From: Herminiimonas sp. CN
GTDB taxonomy: Bacteria > Pseudomonadota > Gammaproteobacteria > Burkholderiales > Burkholderiaceae_D
Direction: 5' to 3'
Length of the DNA: 47,500 bases
NCBI RefSeq assembly: GCF_000622895.1
Contig: NZ_AVCC01000018.1
Span: 1-47,500, forward strand
The first letter of the stretch is position 1; each line of letters opens with the position of its first letter. Below, piece by piece: positions 17,451-25,644 of this stretch. Below the pieces are notes generated by a model. The model searched no databases and was not told the origin of the DNA. It saw only the letters and a program-made list of their open reading frames with translations. A program made the translations under genes and the position numbers.

Positions 17451-18587
17451 CTAATCGAGCGTCTTGCGGAAGGCGCGTGCCGCGAGCACCACCATCACCA
17501 GCGCATACAGCGCCAGGCAAAATATCGGCAACACCAGTTCGCCCCAAGGTGCGCCCTTGAGAAACAGCGCCTTGAGGATGGTCACGTAATAGCGGCCGCT
17601 GACCAGATAGGTGACTGCCTGCACCGCCGCCGGCATCTGATCGATGGGGAAGGAGAAACCCGAGAGCAGCGTCGTCGGCAACATCGTCAGCAACAGCGCC
17701 ACCTGGCTCGCCCCGACCTGGCTGCGAATCGATACCGAGACGTAATAGCCGATGCACAGCACCACCGTGAGGAACAGGCCGGTGGTGGTGAAGAGTGCGA
17801 CAAGCGTGCCGCGAAATGGGACTGCGAACCAGAACACCGCTAGTGCCAGACAGATGCATGCGTCGACCATGCCGATGACAAAATACGGCAGCAACTTGCC
17901 GAGCATTAACTCCAGCGGCTCGATCGGCGTCGACACCAGCAGCTCCATCGTCCCTCGCTCCCACTCGCGGGCTATGGTGAGCGAGGACAGTTGCGAGCCG
18001 ACGATGGCCATGACCAGGGCAACGACCCCCGGTATTATGAAGTTCCGGCTCACCAGATCCTCGTTGAACCAGACCCGCGCCCGCACCTCGACCGGCGTCA
18101 GTGTCTGCACGCTGCCGCCTCTTTGCCGAATGAAATCGAGCTGGACATCGGCGGAATAGCCGGCGACGACAGCACGCGCATAATTGGCAGCAAGGTTCGC
18201 CGTGTTCGTGTCGGTCGCATCAAGCAGCGCCTGAACCACGCCCTCGCCGGCATCGGCAAGCCCTTTGGAAAATCCGGAGGGAACCACGATGGCCAGGCGG
18301 CAACGACCGCTGTCGAGGTCGTGCCTGAGCTCGGCGTAGCTGCTGGCAATCCCCTGCAACGCAAAATACGGCGAGGCTACGAAACGGCGCATCAAGTCCT
18401 GCGACGCCTGGCTACCCTCGCGGTCGTAGACGCACAGCGGAATATGCTTGACGTCGAGGTTGATGCCATAGCCGAGCATGAACATCTGCAGCAGCGGAAT
18501 CAGCAGCGCGATCATCAGGCTGCGCGGATCGCGCACGATCTGCAGGCTCTCCTTGACGACGATCGCCTTGACCCGCCGCCATTTCAC
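17451..18587 (-). CDS. ABC-2 type exporter permease (YbhS-like)
   Basis: 378-residue ABC-2 permease with the same build as its neighbour: one N-terminal helix (about 26-44), a periplasmic domain to about 175, then five helices. The coupling motif reads AREWERGTMELLVSTPIEPLE (about residues 204-224, key residues E-W-E-R-G-T). The start overlaps the stop of the upstream ATPase gene by four nt, indicating translational coupling. The two permeases probably form a heterodimer, as YbhS/YbhR do. Confidence 0.9.
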   Translation of the reverse strand: MKWRRVKAIVVKESLQIVRDPRSLMIALLIPLLQMFMLGYGINLDVKHIPLCVYDREGSQASQDLMRRFVASPYFALQGIASSYAELRHDLDSGRCRLAIVVPSGFSKGLADAGEGVVQALLDATDTNTANLAANYARAVVAGYSADVQLDFIRQRGGSVQTLTPVEVRARVWFNEDLVSRNFIIPGVVALVMAIVGSQLSSLTIAREWERGTMELLVSTPIEPLELMLGKLLPYFVIGMVDACICLALAVFWFAVPFRGTLVALFTTTGLFLTVVLCIGYYVSVSIRSQVGASQVALLLTMLPTTLLSGFSFPIDQMPAAVQAVTYLVSGRYYVTILKALFLKGAPWGELVLPIFCLALYALVMVVLAARAFRKTLD

Positions 18588-19543
18588 GGCGCACCGCCTG
18601 CCTGCAGTGCGCTGGCGCCGACGAGGTGCACAAAACTGTCTTCCAGCGACGGTTCGATCCGCCGCACGCGCACATTAGCCATCCCCACCGAAGCGAGGCG
18701 CGCCAGAAGCTCGGGGGAACGTGCCGCGGCCTCGTCCACCAGCACATGCAGCGCATTGCCGAACATCGCCACATCCTGTACGCCGGGCGATTTCTCTAGT
18801 TGAGCGATGGCATCGCCAATGCGATCGCCCTCCAGCGCCAGCAATTCCCCGCCGAGCGAATGCTGCTTCAATGCCTGCGGCGTGCCGAGCGCAATCAGGC
18901 GGCCACGATTGATCAGCGCGATGCGGTGGCAATACTCGGCTTCGTCCATGTAGTGCGTACTCACCAGCACACTGACCCCCTCTTCACCGAGGGAGTGGAT
19001 CAGATCCCAGAAGCGCCGGCGTGAACCGGGATCGACGCCCGAGGTCGGCTCGTCGAGAAAGAGGATAGACGGCCGATGCAGGATTGCGGCGCCGAGCGCC
19101 AGACGCTGTTTCCATCCGCCGGCCAAGGTCGCGACCAGCGCATCCTCACGCCCGGCCAGACCGGCCATATCAACGGCAAAACGCAGTCGCGCGGCGAAGT
19201 CGGCGCGCGGGACGCCGTAAATACCGCCGAAGAAACGCAGGTTCTCGACCACGCTCATGTCGTTGTAGAGCGAGAATTTCTGCGACATGTAACCGATGCG
19301 TCGGCGCACCGCTTCCGGGTCCTGCGCGACGTCGATGCCGGCGACCAGCGCGCGACCGGCACTGGGGCGCAGCAGGCCGCAGAGGATGCGGATCAGGGTC
19401 GATTTGCCGGCGCCATTGGGGCCGATGAAGCCCATGATCTCGCCGCGTCCCACAGCGAAGCTGACATGGTCGACGGCGACGAAAACGCCGAAGCGCTTAA
19501 CCAGTCCTTCTACGATGATCTGCGCTTGGAGATCGCTTGTCAT
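18584..19543 (-). CDS. ABC exporter ATPase, second nucleotide-binding subunit
   Basis: 319-residue ATPase: Walker A GPNGAGKST (about 39-47), Walker B ILFLDEPTSG (about 160-169) and a C-terminal regulatory segment. The ABC signature is altered to LAGGWKQR instead of LSGGMKQ, which suggests one consensus and one degenerate ATP site in the heteromeric transporter. It overlaps the upstream ATPase gene by four nt (ATGA). In E. coli YbhF the two ATPase halves are one polypeptide; here they are separate genes. Confidence 0.9.
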   Translation of the reverse strand: MTSDLQAQIIVEGLVKRFGVFVAVDHVSFAVGRGEIMGFIGPNGAGKSTLIRILCGLLRPSAGRALVAGIDVAQDPEAVRRRIGYMSQKFSLYNDMSVVENLRFFGGIYGVPRADFAARLRFAVDMAGLAGREDALVATLAGGWKQRLALGAAILHRPSILFLDEPTSGVDPGSRRRFWDLIHSLGEEGVSVLVSTHYMDEAEYCHRIALINRGRLIALGTPQALKQHSLGGELLALEGDRIGDAIAQLEKSPGVQDVAMFGNALHVLVDEAAARSPELLARLASVGMANVRVRRIEPSLEDSFVHLVGASALQAGGAP

Positions 19544-20493
19544 TGCGCATGCTCCTTCCCGTTTTCGTGCTTTAGCAGGGCGACGAACAAATCCTCGATG
19601 CTTGGCGCAACTTCCTCGATAGCTGTTACGGCAAGGCCCGCTGTTGCCAGCGCGGCAGCAATCTGCGACAGACGCTCGGCACCATCGACGTGAACATGGA
19701 CGCCAATGCCGACCAGCAGCACATCCTGTACCCCCGGCAGCGCGCGTATTGCATCGCGCACCCGCCGCGGATCAGCGGCGACAATTTCGAGCATCGCCCC
19801 CGGCATGCGTGTCTTCAGCCCGGCCGGGGTGTCGCAGTACATCATCGTGCCCGCATGCAGCAAGGCGAGACGGTCGCAACGCTCGGCCTCGTCGAGATAG
19901 GCGGTGGAAATAAGCATCGCCACGCCCTCGCTGCGCAGCGAATAGAGGATCTGCCAGAACTCGCGCCGCGACAATGGATCAACGCCAGTGGTCGGCTCAT
20001 CGAGCAGCAGAACCCGCGGCGTATGCACCAGCGAACAGATAAGCCCGAGCTTTTGTTTCATGCCGCCCGAGAGCTGACCAGCCAGTCGCTTGCGGAACGG
20101 CCTCATATCAGCGGCCACGAGCATGGCGTCGGCGCGCGCCTGCCAGACCATGCGCGGTACCTCGAACAGGTCGGCGTAGAAGCGGATGTTCTCCTCCACC
20201 GTCAGATCTTCATAGAGGCCGAAGCGCTGTGGCATGTAGCTGACATGGCGTTTGGCCAGTTCCGGAAGCGCCAGCACGTCGATGCCATCGATGGTGATAC
20301 TTCCGGCATCGGGCCGCATAACGCTCGCCAGCATGCGCATGGTGGTCGTCTTGCCGGCACCATCCGGTCCCACTAAGCCGAAGATTTCGCCCTGCTGCAC
20401 TGCGAAGCTTAAGCCTCCAACTGCCGTCAACGCCCCGAAACGCTTCTCCAGTTCGCTGACTTCGATCATTGCCGTAACCGGTGCGTTCATCAC
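19540..20493 (-). CDS. ABC exporter ATPase, first nucleotide-binding subunit
   Basis: 317-residue ATPase with Walker A GPDGAGKTT (about 41-49), the canonical signature LSGGMKQK (about 140-147), Walker B LLLDEPTTG (about 161-169) and the switch region TAYLDEAERC. It carries the consensus signature that its partner lacks. It overlaps the HlyD-type gene by four nt (ATGA). The start could also be the next Met at 20490 or codon 9. Confidence 0.9.
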   Translation of the reverse strand: MMNAPVTAMIEVSELEKRFGALTAVGGLSFAVQQGEIFGLVGPDGAGKTTTMRMLASVMRPDAGSITIDGIDVLALPELAKRHVSYMPQRFGLYEDLTVEENIRFYADLFEVPRMVWQARADAMLVAADMRPFRKRLAGQLSGGMKQKLGLICSLVHTPRVLLLDEPTTGVDPLSRREFWQILYSLRSEGVAMLISTAYLDEAERCDRLALLHAGTMMYCDTPAGLKTRMPGAMLEIVAADPRRVRDAIRALPGVQDVLLVGIGVHVHVDGAERLSQIAAALATAGLAVTAIEEVAPSIEDLFVALLKHENGKEHAQ

Positions 20494-21488
20494 GACCCCG
20501 CGACGTGCAGTTCGATTCTCGCATCGGCAGGCATTCCGGGTACCAGTTCGTGATTTGAATTAGCGATGTCGATCTTGATCCGATAAACCAAGCTCACGCG
20601 CTCGGCGTGCGTTTCGACGCTCTTCGGCGTGAATTCCGCCTTATCGGCAATGAAAGCAATGCGCCCCTGATAGCGCTTGTTGGGGTAACTATCGCTGCTG
20701 ACGGTCACGGCCTGCCCTAGCCGCACTCGGCCGAGGTCGGCTTCGTTGAGGTAGGCACGCAGCCAGATATGGTCGAGATCGGCCAAGGTCAGAACCGGCG
20801 TGCCGGGCACCACCACCTCGCCGAGTTCTGCCTGGCGCACGCTGACGACCCCGTCGAAGGGTGCCGTCAGCGTCGTGTAACCAACGACAATGCGCGCCAT
20901 CGCAACTGTTTCTTCGCCATTATGCACACTGGCTTTCGCAACCTCTATATTGCGCGCCGCTGCCGTCTGCAGCGATTGATCGCGTTCAAGCACGGCGGCG
21001 GCCTGTTTCAAGGCCGTTTCGGTCTGGTCGAGCGCCGCAGTGGAAACAAAGCCTTTTTGCTGCAGGTCAAGCGCCCGTTTCCGGTCGAGTTGACGTTGCT
21101 TCAGATCCGCCTGATCGACCAGCAGTGTGCGGCCAGCCGTATACAGGTTTTGGCGCGCAGATTCGAGTTGCCGCTGCTGCACGACAAGATTAGCTTCGGC
21201 AATCGTCATCTGCTGTCGATAGTCGGATGCATCGACAACGGCGAGCACTTCTTCCTTATGCACCCACTGGCCCTCGTTGAATGGAAGGGCTACGATGCGC
21301 GACTGCACGGTCTTGAAGCTAAGGACGCTTTCGTGTGCCTCGATGTTGCCGGAAAGGAGCAATATATTAGTGTCATCTGTAGCATGCCAGAATGTCAGCA
21401 TCGGGGTTCGGAATACTGTCATTAACAGTAGTGCCAACACCGCCAGCACGGCTACGGCCGTCAGGATGATCCGGTGCCTTGAGGTCAT
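20490..21488 (-). CDS. HlyD/YbhG-type membrane fusion protein
   Basis: 332-residue periplasmic adaptor of the exporter. An N-terminal membrane anchor (about residues 6-28) is followed by a barrel-sandwich half, a long coiled-coil hairpin (about 75-190, rich in Gln/Leu/Ala), the LTAPFDGVVSVRQAE return strand and a beta-barrel ending at GMPADARIELHV. The start is placed at 21488, where the membrane anchor begins; the open frame continues to 21767 but that part overlaps the nitroreductase gene and looks unrelated. No strong ribosome binding site is present; coupling to the nitroreductase stop 20 nt upstream is likely. Confidence 0.88.
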   Translation of the reverse strand: MTSRHRIILTAVAVLAVLALLLMTVFRTPMLTFWHATDDTNILLLSGNIEAHESVLSFKTVQSRIVALPFNEGQWVHKEEVLAVVDASDYRQQMTIAEANLVVQQRQLESARQNLYTAGRTLLVDQADLKQRQLDRKRALDLQQKGFVSTAALDQTETALKQAAAVLERDQSLQTAAARNIEVAKASVHNGEETVAMARIVVGYTTLTAPFDGVVSVRQAELGEVVVPGTPVLTLADLDHIWLRAYLNEADLGRVRLGQAVTVSSDSYPNKRYQGRIAFIADKAEFTPKSVETHAERVSLVYRIKIDIANSNHELVPGMPADARIELHVAGS

Positions 21489-21508
21489 AGCTGCATGAAT
21501 GACGTCGT

Positions 21509-22090
21509 CTAACGCCAAGCCAAAACTTGCGGCTCGTTGCGCGCACTGGCCAGCGCTTCCCCGCGCGGTTTGCCAACAATGATCGGAGCTACGGCGGTTG
21601 TCGCGGGGGGAATGCCGAGTTCGAGCTTCACGTCGGGCAGGTTGAGCGCTGATGCGGCCGAACCGATGACGCAAGTCCCCAGGCCCATCCCGTGCGCCGC
21701 CAGCATCAGGTTCTGCGCTGCCAACCAGCAGTCGGCCAGAGCGAAGTGCCCCGTATTCTTGGCGCAAATGACAACCAAGGTTCCTGCGTCGTAAAAGACA
21801 TTAAAGCTTGGTTGGGTAAAAACAGCGAGGCTGTGTTGATCCGGGTGCAGGTGCGCTGCCTCGGCGGAGAAAAGTTCCTTGGCGCGATCTGACAACCGTT
21901 TGAGCAATTCAGCATCTTGAACGATAGCAAATTGCCAAGGCTCGCCGTGCATCGCAGTCGGTGCACGCACCGCAGCCGCCAATAGGGTGTGTAAGGTCGG
22001 TTGGTCAATCCGTTCTGACGTGTAGGAGCGCACCGAACAGCGCCCATAGATGGCGTCCCTAATGGTCATCGTATCGATAGATTGGGACAT
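21509..22090 (-). CDS. Nitroreductase family flavoprotein
   Basis: 193-residue FMN-dependent nitroreductase; such enzymes reduce nitroaromatics or quinones with NAD(P)H. The N-terminal RCSVRSYTSERI is the phosphate-binding arginine segment, PTAMHGEPWQFAIV the FMN-contact strand, and GLGTCVIGSA the C-terminal FMN loop. Two ATGs are possible; 22090 is preferred since AAGGA would touch the ATG at 22096 directly. It is the first gene of the operon with the ABC exporter, which suggests joint reduction and export of a toxic compound. Confidence 0.88.
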   Translation of the reverse strand: MSQSIDTMTIRDAIYGRCSVRSYTSERIDQPTLHTLLAAAVRAPTAMHGEPWQFAIVQDAELLKRLSDRAKELFSAEAAHLHPDQHSLAVFTQPSFNVFYDAGTLVVICAKNTGHFALADCWLAAQNLMLAAHGMGLGTCVIGSAASALNLPDVKLELGIPPATTAVAPIIVGKPRGEALASARNEPQVLAWR

Positions 22091-22319
22091 GGACATTCCT
22101 TCACTGTAACAATCTGTCGCTGCAGCAGACGATCAGGAGAGAAGCCAAAAACAGGCTTCCAATTGACCTAATATAAACACGTGCGGACATGGACAGTTGA
22201 CCCAGCACAAGAAAAATACGAGTCTCGGCCAACCATTATCAAGGCCGTCTGTCCATCGGATCATTGACACTGCCAAAGCAGTACCCACTGGAGTGGGGGC
22301 CACTTTAAACACAAGCATA

Positions 22320-22400
22320 AAGACAGGCGGCCGGAAGGGGCGGCGCAATTACAACGTTGATTTCAAGAAGCGGCTGGCGAGCGCCGCCTGTGAGCAATAC
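22320..22400 (+). pseudogene. IS66-type transposase OrfA fragment
   Basis: The translation GRKGRRNYNVDFKKRLASAA followed by CE is the conserved start of IS66-type OrfA/TnpA (usual form RRxYxxEFKxRLVxxACEPG). The similarity stops after CEQ, where the rest of the helix-turn-helix should follow. It is a short scrap with no transposition function and marks the right side of the ABC/nitroreductase operon. Confidence 0.55.
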
Positions 22401-22431
22401 ACCACAAGCAGTCGGCATATGACTAATCTTA

Positions 22432-22450
22432 CGTTCAATTGTTTTGAACG
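22432..22450. promoter_or_regulatory. LysR-type operator candidate upstream of the pirin operon
   Basis: CGTTCAA-TTGTT-TTGAACG, perfect seven-base arms. The inner TTCAA-N5-TTGAA fits the T-N11-A rule of LysR-type regulators and recurs in front of the lysR gene at 27227-27241. It lies 76 nt before the pirin start. Confidence 0.6.
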
Positions 22451-22525
22451 ATGTCATCAAACGGCGCGGCGCATCAATGACATGGCCGAGGCCATAATTG
22501 ATCTCATCAACCAGGAGATCAATTC

Positions 22526-23227
22526 ATGCTTACTCTTCGCAAATCACAAGATCGGGGCTATGCCGACCACGGATGGCTCAAGAGCCATCACTCATTCTCA
22601 TTCGCAGGCTATTACGATCCAGACCATATGGGCTGGGGAAACCTGCGCGTCATCAACGAAGACCGCATTGCGTCTGGTACCGGTTTTGGCAAGCACAGTC
22701 ACCGCGACATGGAAATCGTCAGCTATGTGCTGTCGGGAGAACTGGCACACGAGGACAGCATGGGTAACGTCAAGGGCATTCCGCCGGGCGATGTGCAGCG
22801 CATGAGCGCAGGTACTGGCGTGATGCACAGTGAGTTCAACCATGCCAAAGACCAGACCACCCACTTCCTGCAGATATGGATTGAGCCGAATGTGACCGGC
22901 ATTGCGCCGAGTTACGATCAGAAAACGATTCCCGCTGCACAGAAGCGCGGCGCTCTGCGCTTGGTAGCGTCACCCGACGGAGCACAAGACTCGGTCACCA
23001 TCCACGCTGATGCGGCGCTCTATTCGGGCCTGTTCGATGGCGACGAGCGCGCGGAACTGGCGCTTAACCCAAACCGCAAAGCCTATGTGCATCTGGTGCG
23101 CGGCGTTCTTGAAGTGAATGGCCAGCCCATCAATGCGGGTGATGCAATTATGCTGGAAGGCGAAAATAGAATCTCCTTGGCTAACGGTAGCAATGCCGAG
23201 GTATTGGTGTTCGATCTAGCGGCTTAA
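22526..23227 (+). CDS. Pirin family protein (YhaK-like)
   Basis: 233-residue bicupin of the pirin family. The N-terminal cupin carries the metal-site residues H57, H59 and E63 (HSHRDMEI) and a later His in MHSEFNH; relatives such as YhhW act as quercetinases, and YhaK is a redox-sensitive member. AGGAG precedes the ATG. It leads a run of three genes (pirin, DoxX, flavodoxin-like) spaced by 36 and 99 nt. A palindromic LysR-type site stands upstream. Enzymatic activity here is unproven. Confidence 0.9.
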   Translation: MLTLRKSQDRGYADHGWLKSHHSFSFAGYYDPDHMGWGNLRVINEDRIASGTGFGKHSHRDMEIVSYVLSGELAHEDSMGNVKGIPPGDVQRMSAGTGVMHSEFNHAKDQTTHFLQIWIEPNVTGIAPSYDQKTIPAAQKRGALRLVASPDGAQDSVTIHADAALYSGLFDGDERAELALNPNRKAYVHLVRGVLEVNGQPINAGDAIMLEGENRISLANGSNAEVLVFDLAA

Positions 23228-23263
23228 TTTTTTTGTTTTCTAACTTGAAATAATAGGATTCCT

Positions 23264-23674
23264 ATGTTTAACAAACTTCAAAATCCCCTGAGCCTGGCTG
23301 GTCGCCTGCTTCTTTCCGTGTTGTTTCTGCCTGCGGGCATCGGCAAAATCACCGGCTTTGCAGGCACCGTTGGTTACATCACGTCCGTGGGCCTGCCTAT
23401 GCCCACGCTGGCTGCGATCATTGCCTTAACGGTCGAAATCCTCGGTGGCGTGGCCCTGATAGCGGGGTTCGGCACCCGCATCGCGGCTTCGGCACTTGCG
23501 CTGTTTACCTTGGTCGCATCGTTCTTTTTCCATGCCTATTGGGCCGTGCCAGCGGACCAACAATTAGTCACGCAACTGCTGTTCTTCAAAAACATCGCTG
23601 TAGTCGGTGGTCTGCTTACACTGGCTGCCTGGGGTGCCGGTGCCTGGAGCGTTGACGCCCGCAGCAAAGCGTAA
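23264..23674 (+). CDS. DoxX family membrane protein
   Basis: 136-residue inner-membrane protein with four helices (about 10-30, 45-70, 72-92, 105-125) and the DoxX signature RLLLSVLFLPAGIGKITGF near the N-terminus. DoxX proteins occur with quinone reductases and thiol-stress genes; E. coli YqjF belongs to the same family and responds to hydroxylated aromatics. AGGA precedes the ATG. It lies between the pirin and quinone reductase genes. Confidence 0.88.
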   Translation: MFNKLQNPLSLAGRLLLSVLFLPAGIGKITGFAGTVGYITSVGLPMPTLAAIIALTVEILGGVALIAGFGTRIAASALALFTLVASFFFHAYWAVPADQQLVTQLLFFKNIAVVGGLLTLAAWGAGAWSVDARSKA

Positions 23675-23773
23675 GCTCGGTTTGGTCGATGGACGCCGAT
23701 GTTTGCCTGGAATCGACCAACGGCACAGTTTTCTCAAATTCATTTCACAACGTAGGTCTCTCAAGGAAAAAAA

Positions 23774-24328
23774 ATGGCAAAAGTAGTCGTGGTTTATCAT
23801 TCTGGTTATGGTCACACCAAGCGTATGGCTGAGTCCGTTGCAGAAGGCGCTCGCGCCCAACTGATCGCAATCGATGCCGATGGCAATCTGCCAGAAGGCG
23901 GCTGGGAAGCACTGAATGCTGCCGACGCCATCATCATGGGCAGCCCGACCTACATGGGCAGCGTCTCTTGGCAGTTCAAGAAGTTTGCCGATGCGTCTTC
24001 CAAGCCCTGGTTCTCCCAGCAATGGAAAGACAAAGTGTTCGCCGGTTTCACCAACAGTGCCACTATGAACGGGGACAAGTTGTCGACGCTGCAATACCTG
24101 TGCACTCTGGCCATGCAGCAAAGCGGCATCTGGGTTGGTACCGGCATGATGCCGAGCAACGCGAAGGCCGCCCAGCGCAATGACGTCAATTATGTTGGCT
24201 CCTTTAGCGGCGCCATGGCGCAATCGCCATCAGACAGCAGCCCGGACGAAATGCTGCCCGGTGACCTTGAGACCGCCATGCTGTTCGGTAAGCGCGTAGC
24301 CGCGGTAACTGCAAAATTCAAGGGCTAA
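23774..24328 (+). CDS. Flavodoxin-fold NAD(P)H:quinone oxidoreductase (WrbA/flavodoxin family)
   Basis: 184-residue flavodoxin-fold protein. VVYHSGYGHTKRMAE (about 6-20) is the FMN phosphate loop, GSPTYMGSVSWQFK (about 57-70) and TNSATMNGDK (about 94-103) are the WrbA-type isoalloxazine loops. Relatives reduce quinones by two electrons, which avoids semiquinone radicals. AAGGAAAA precedes the ATG. It ends the pirin-DoxX-quinone reductase run, with a terminator about 100 nt downstream. Confidence 0.9.
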   Translation: MAKVVVVYHSGYGHTKRMAESVAEGARAQLIAIDADGNLPEGGWEALNAADAIIMGSPTYMGSVSWQFKKFADASSKPWFSQQWKDKVFAGFTNSATMNGDKLSTLQYLCTLAMQQSGIWVGTGMMPSNAKAAQRNDVNYVGSFSGAMAQSPSDSSPDEMLPGDLETAMLFGKRVAAVTAKFKG

Positions 24329-24691
24329 AATGGCCTGCCCCGGGCGGAGCGTGAAAGATTCTATCCGGGGTAACACAATTTTCAAGTGGCATTATGTTGT
24401 TACGGGCCACCGTCAAGATGATTTTTTGCGCACCCAGCATGGGTGCGCTCTTGTTTTTACAGCTAAAATTCCGTGAAGAACAGCTTGCTGAAGTAGCCCA
24501 CTTTTTATCTTAAATCGTCCGCTCAATGCGCTATGCATCGGGTACTTGCTGGCGATGTGTAACAGATCCTCGCTGATAGCGACATCGAGTACATCATGGA
24601 AGTGAATTCGTCGATGCAAGCGGCACACGCGCCAACTGATTCTTCCCGATCAATTTCAACATGTGTCCCCGTAAAAACGGGTATCCAACAA
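24329..24691. other. Intergenic region after the quinone reductase gene
   Basis: 363 nt between convergent units. It holds a terminator (24428-24458) and a small hairpin with a REP-like look, CCCGT-AAAA-ACGGG (24668-24681), in the context WIPVFTGT that often marks dispersed extragenic repeats. Short minus-strand frames across 24413-24628 show no recognisable protein. Confidence 0.55.
24428..24458 (+). terminator. Terminator of the pirin-DoxX-quinone reductase operon
   Basis: GCGCACCCA (24428-24436) and TGGGTGCGC (24440-24448) with a 3-nt loop, followed by TCTTGTTTTT; a T-run also precedes it on the other side, so it can work in both directions. Confidence 0.85.
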
Positions 24692-25633
24692 TCAAATGCC
24701 CGCGGCTTCCATTGGATGGCCGGCGTCCGCCCAGCCTTCAATGCCACCGTTCAGAACGCTGACAACGAGTCCGCGTTTGGTCAGAAGATACGCAGCCTTG
24801 AGCGCCGAAGCGTCATTCGGACAGGAGCAGTAGGTAATGATTTTGGCTTTCTGTGGCCATCCATCGATAGAGATGGTTTCAATGCTGGCTAGTTCGATAT
24901 GGCGCGCCCCCGGGATGCGCTCGTCCAAGGATAGCTGGTTCAGAGAAGCTCGCACGTCCACGATAACCAGGTCTTCCCCCTTTGCAATCAGATCCGCCAG
25001 TTCATCGGGCTGAACCATGGGCAAGTTAGCGACTAATCGTGCCACTCGCCAACGCCTCCAGATACGTCCTGCAATATAGGCTCCGAGAAAGCCTGCGACA
25101 ATCGCCACGGCTGTGCTGCCGAGATCGCTCAGGTTTTTCAGCAGGGACTCGATCTGATTGTGGAAAAACAGGCCTCCGGCGATGCCGCTGCCCGCCCACA
25201 ATATGCTGCCAGCCAGATTGAAAACAGCGAAGGAGACGGTGCGCATGCCGAGTGCGCCGGCCAAGGGCGGCGCCAATGTCGACAAGCCGGGAACGAACTT
25301 GGCGACGACCAGGGTCGCGACCCCGCGCCGGGCAAAGCTCAGCTCGCTCTGGCGCACGCAGCTGTCCGGAGAGATCGAAATCCGGCAAAGCAGCGCCAGC
25401 ACCCGGTGCCCGAAGCGCCGTCCGGCGAAGAACCAAAGCGAATCGGCGATCATGGAGGCTAGCGTCGCCACGGCCACGGCCTGCATTGCGAAGACGCCGT
25501 CGCTGGCAGCAGCGCCCCCGGCCAGCAACAGGAACGGCAGCGCTGGCACGGGCGCGCCCAGCTGTTCGACCAGGACGCAGACAAAGACGGCAAGCAGGCC
25601 GTACTGAGCGAACAGGGAGACAATATCTTCCAT
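24692..25633 (-). CDS. DedA-family membrane protein fused to a rhodanese domain
   Basis: 313-residue fusion. Residues 1-200 are a DedA/SNARE-associated membrane domain with the family motif FAGRRFGHRV (about 67-76) and VAKFVPGLSTLAPPLAG (about 110-126); residues 205-305 are a rhodanese domain with the active-site region ITYCSCPNDASA and an NGGIEGW end. The active loop CSCPNDA replaces the standard CxxGxRS loop. The start at 25633 is where similarity begins; the open frame to 25918 overlaps the next gene. It follows the hydroquinone reductase gene by 11 nt, so they are co-transcribed. Possible role: membrane-linked sulfur or persulfide handling. Confidence 0.88.
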   Translation of the reverse strand: MEDIVSLFAQYGLLAVFVCVLVEQLGAPVPALPFLLLAGGAAASDGVFAMQAVAVATLASMIADSLWFFAGRRFGHRVLALLCRISISPDSCVRQSELSFARRGVATLVVAKFVPGLSTLAPPLAGALGMRTVSFAVFNLAGSILWAGSGIAGGLFFHNQIESLLKNLSDLGSTAVAIVAGFLGAYIAGRIWRRWRVARLVANLPMVQPDELADLIAKGEDLVIVDVRASLNQLSLDERIPGARHIELASIETISIDGWPQKAKIITYCSCPNDASALKAAYLLTKRGLVVSVLNGGIEGWADAGHPMEAAGI

Positions 25634-25644
25634 AGATGCCGCCG

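Larger units (their letters stand above)
22097..22525. other. Divergent intergenic region with an IS scar
   Basis: 429 nt between the divergent nitroreductase and pirin genes. It contains an IS66-type OrfA fragment (22320-22400) and a TTCAA-N5-TTGAA palindrome (22434-22448). No other gene is convincing; the long plus-strand frame 22197-22805 runs into the pirin gene out of frame. Confidence 0.6.

Noticed and set aside
20490-21767. Longer version of the HlyD-type gene (425 codons)
   Set aside because: The first 93 codons lie inside the nitroreductase gene in another frame and do not resemble membrane fusion proteins.
22197-22805. Long plus-strand frame of 202 codons across the nitroreductase-pirin gap
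   Set aside because: Only about 27 residues match an IS66-type OrfA; the rest runs out of frame through the pirin gene, which has a clear ribosome binding site and family match.
24413-24628. Minus-strand frame of 71 codons after the quinone reductase gene
   Set aside because: It overlaps a strong terminator and shows no family motif or ribosome binding site.
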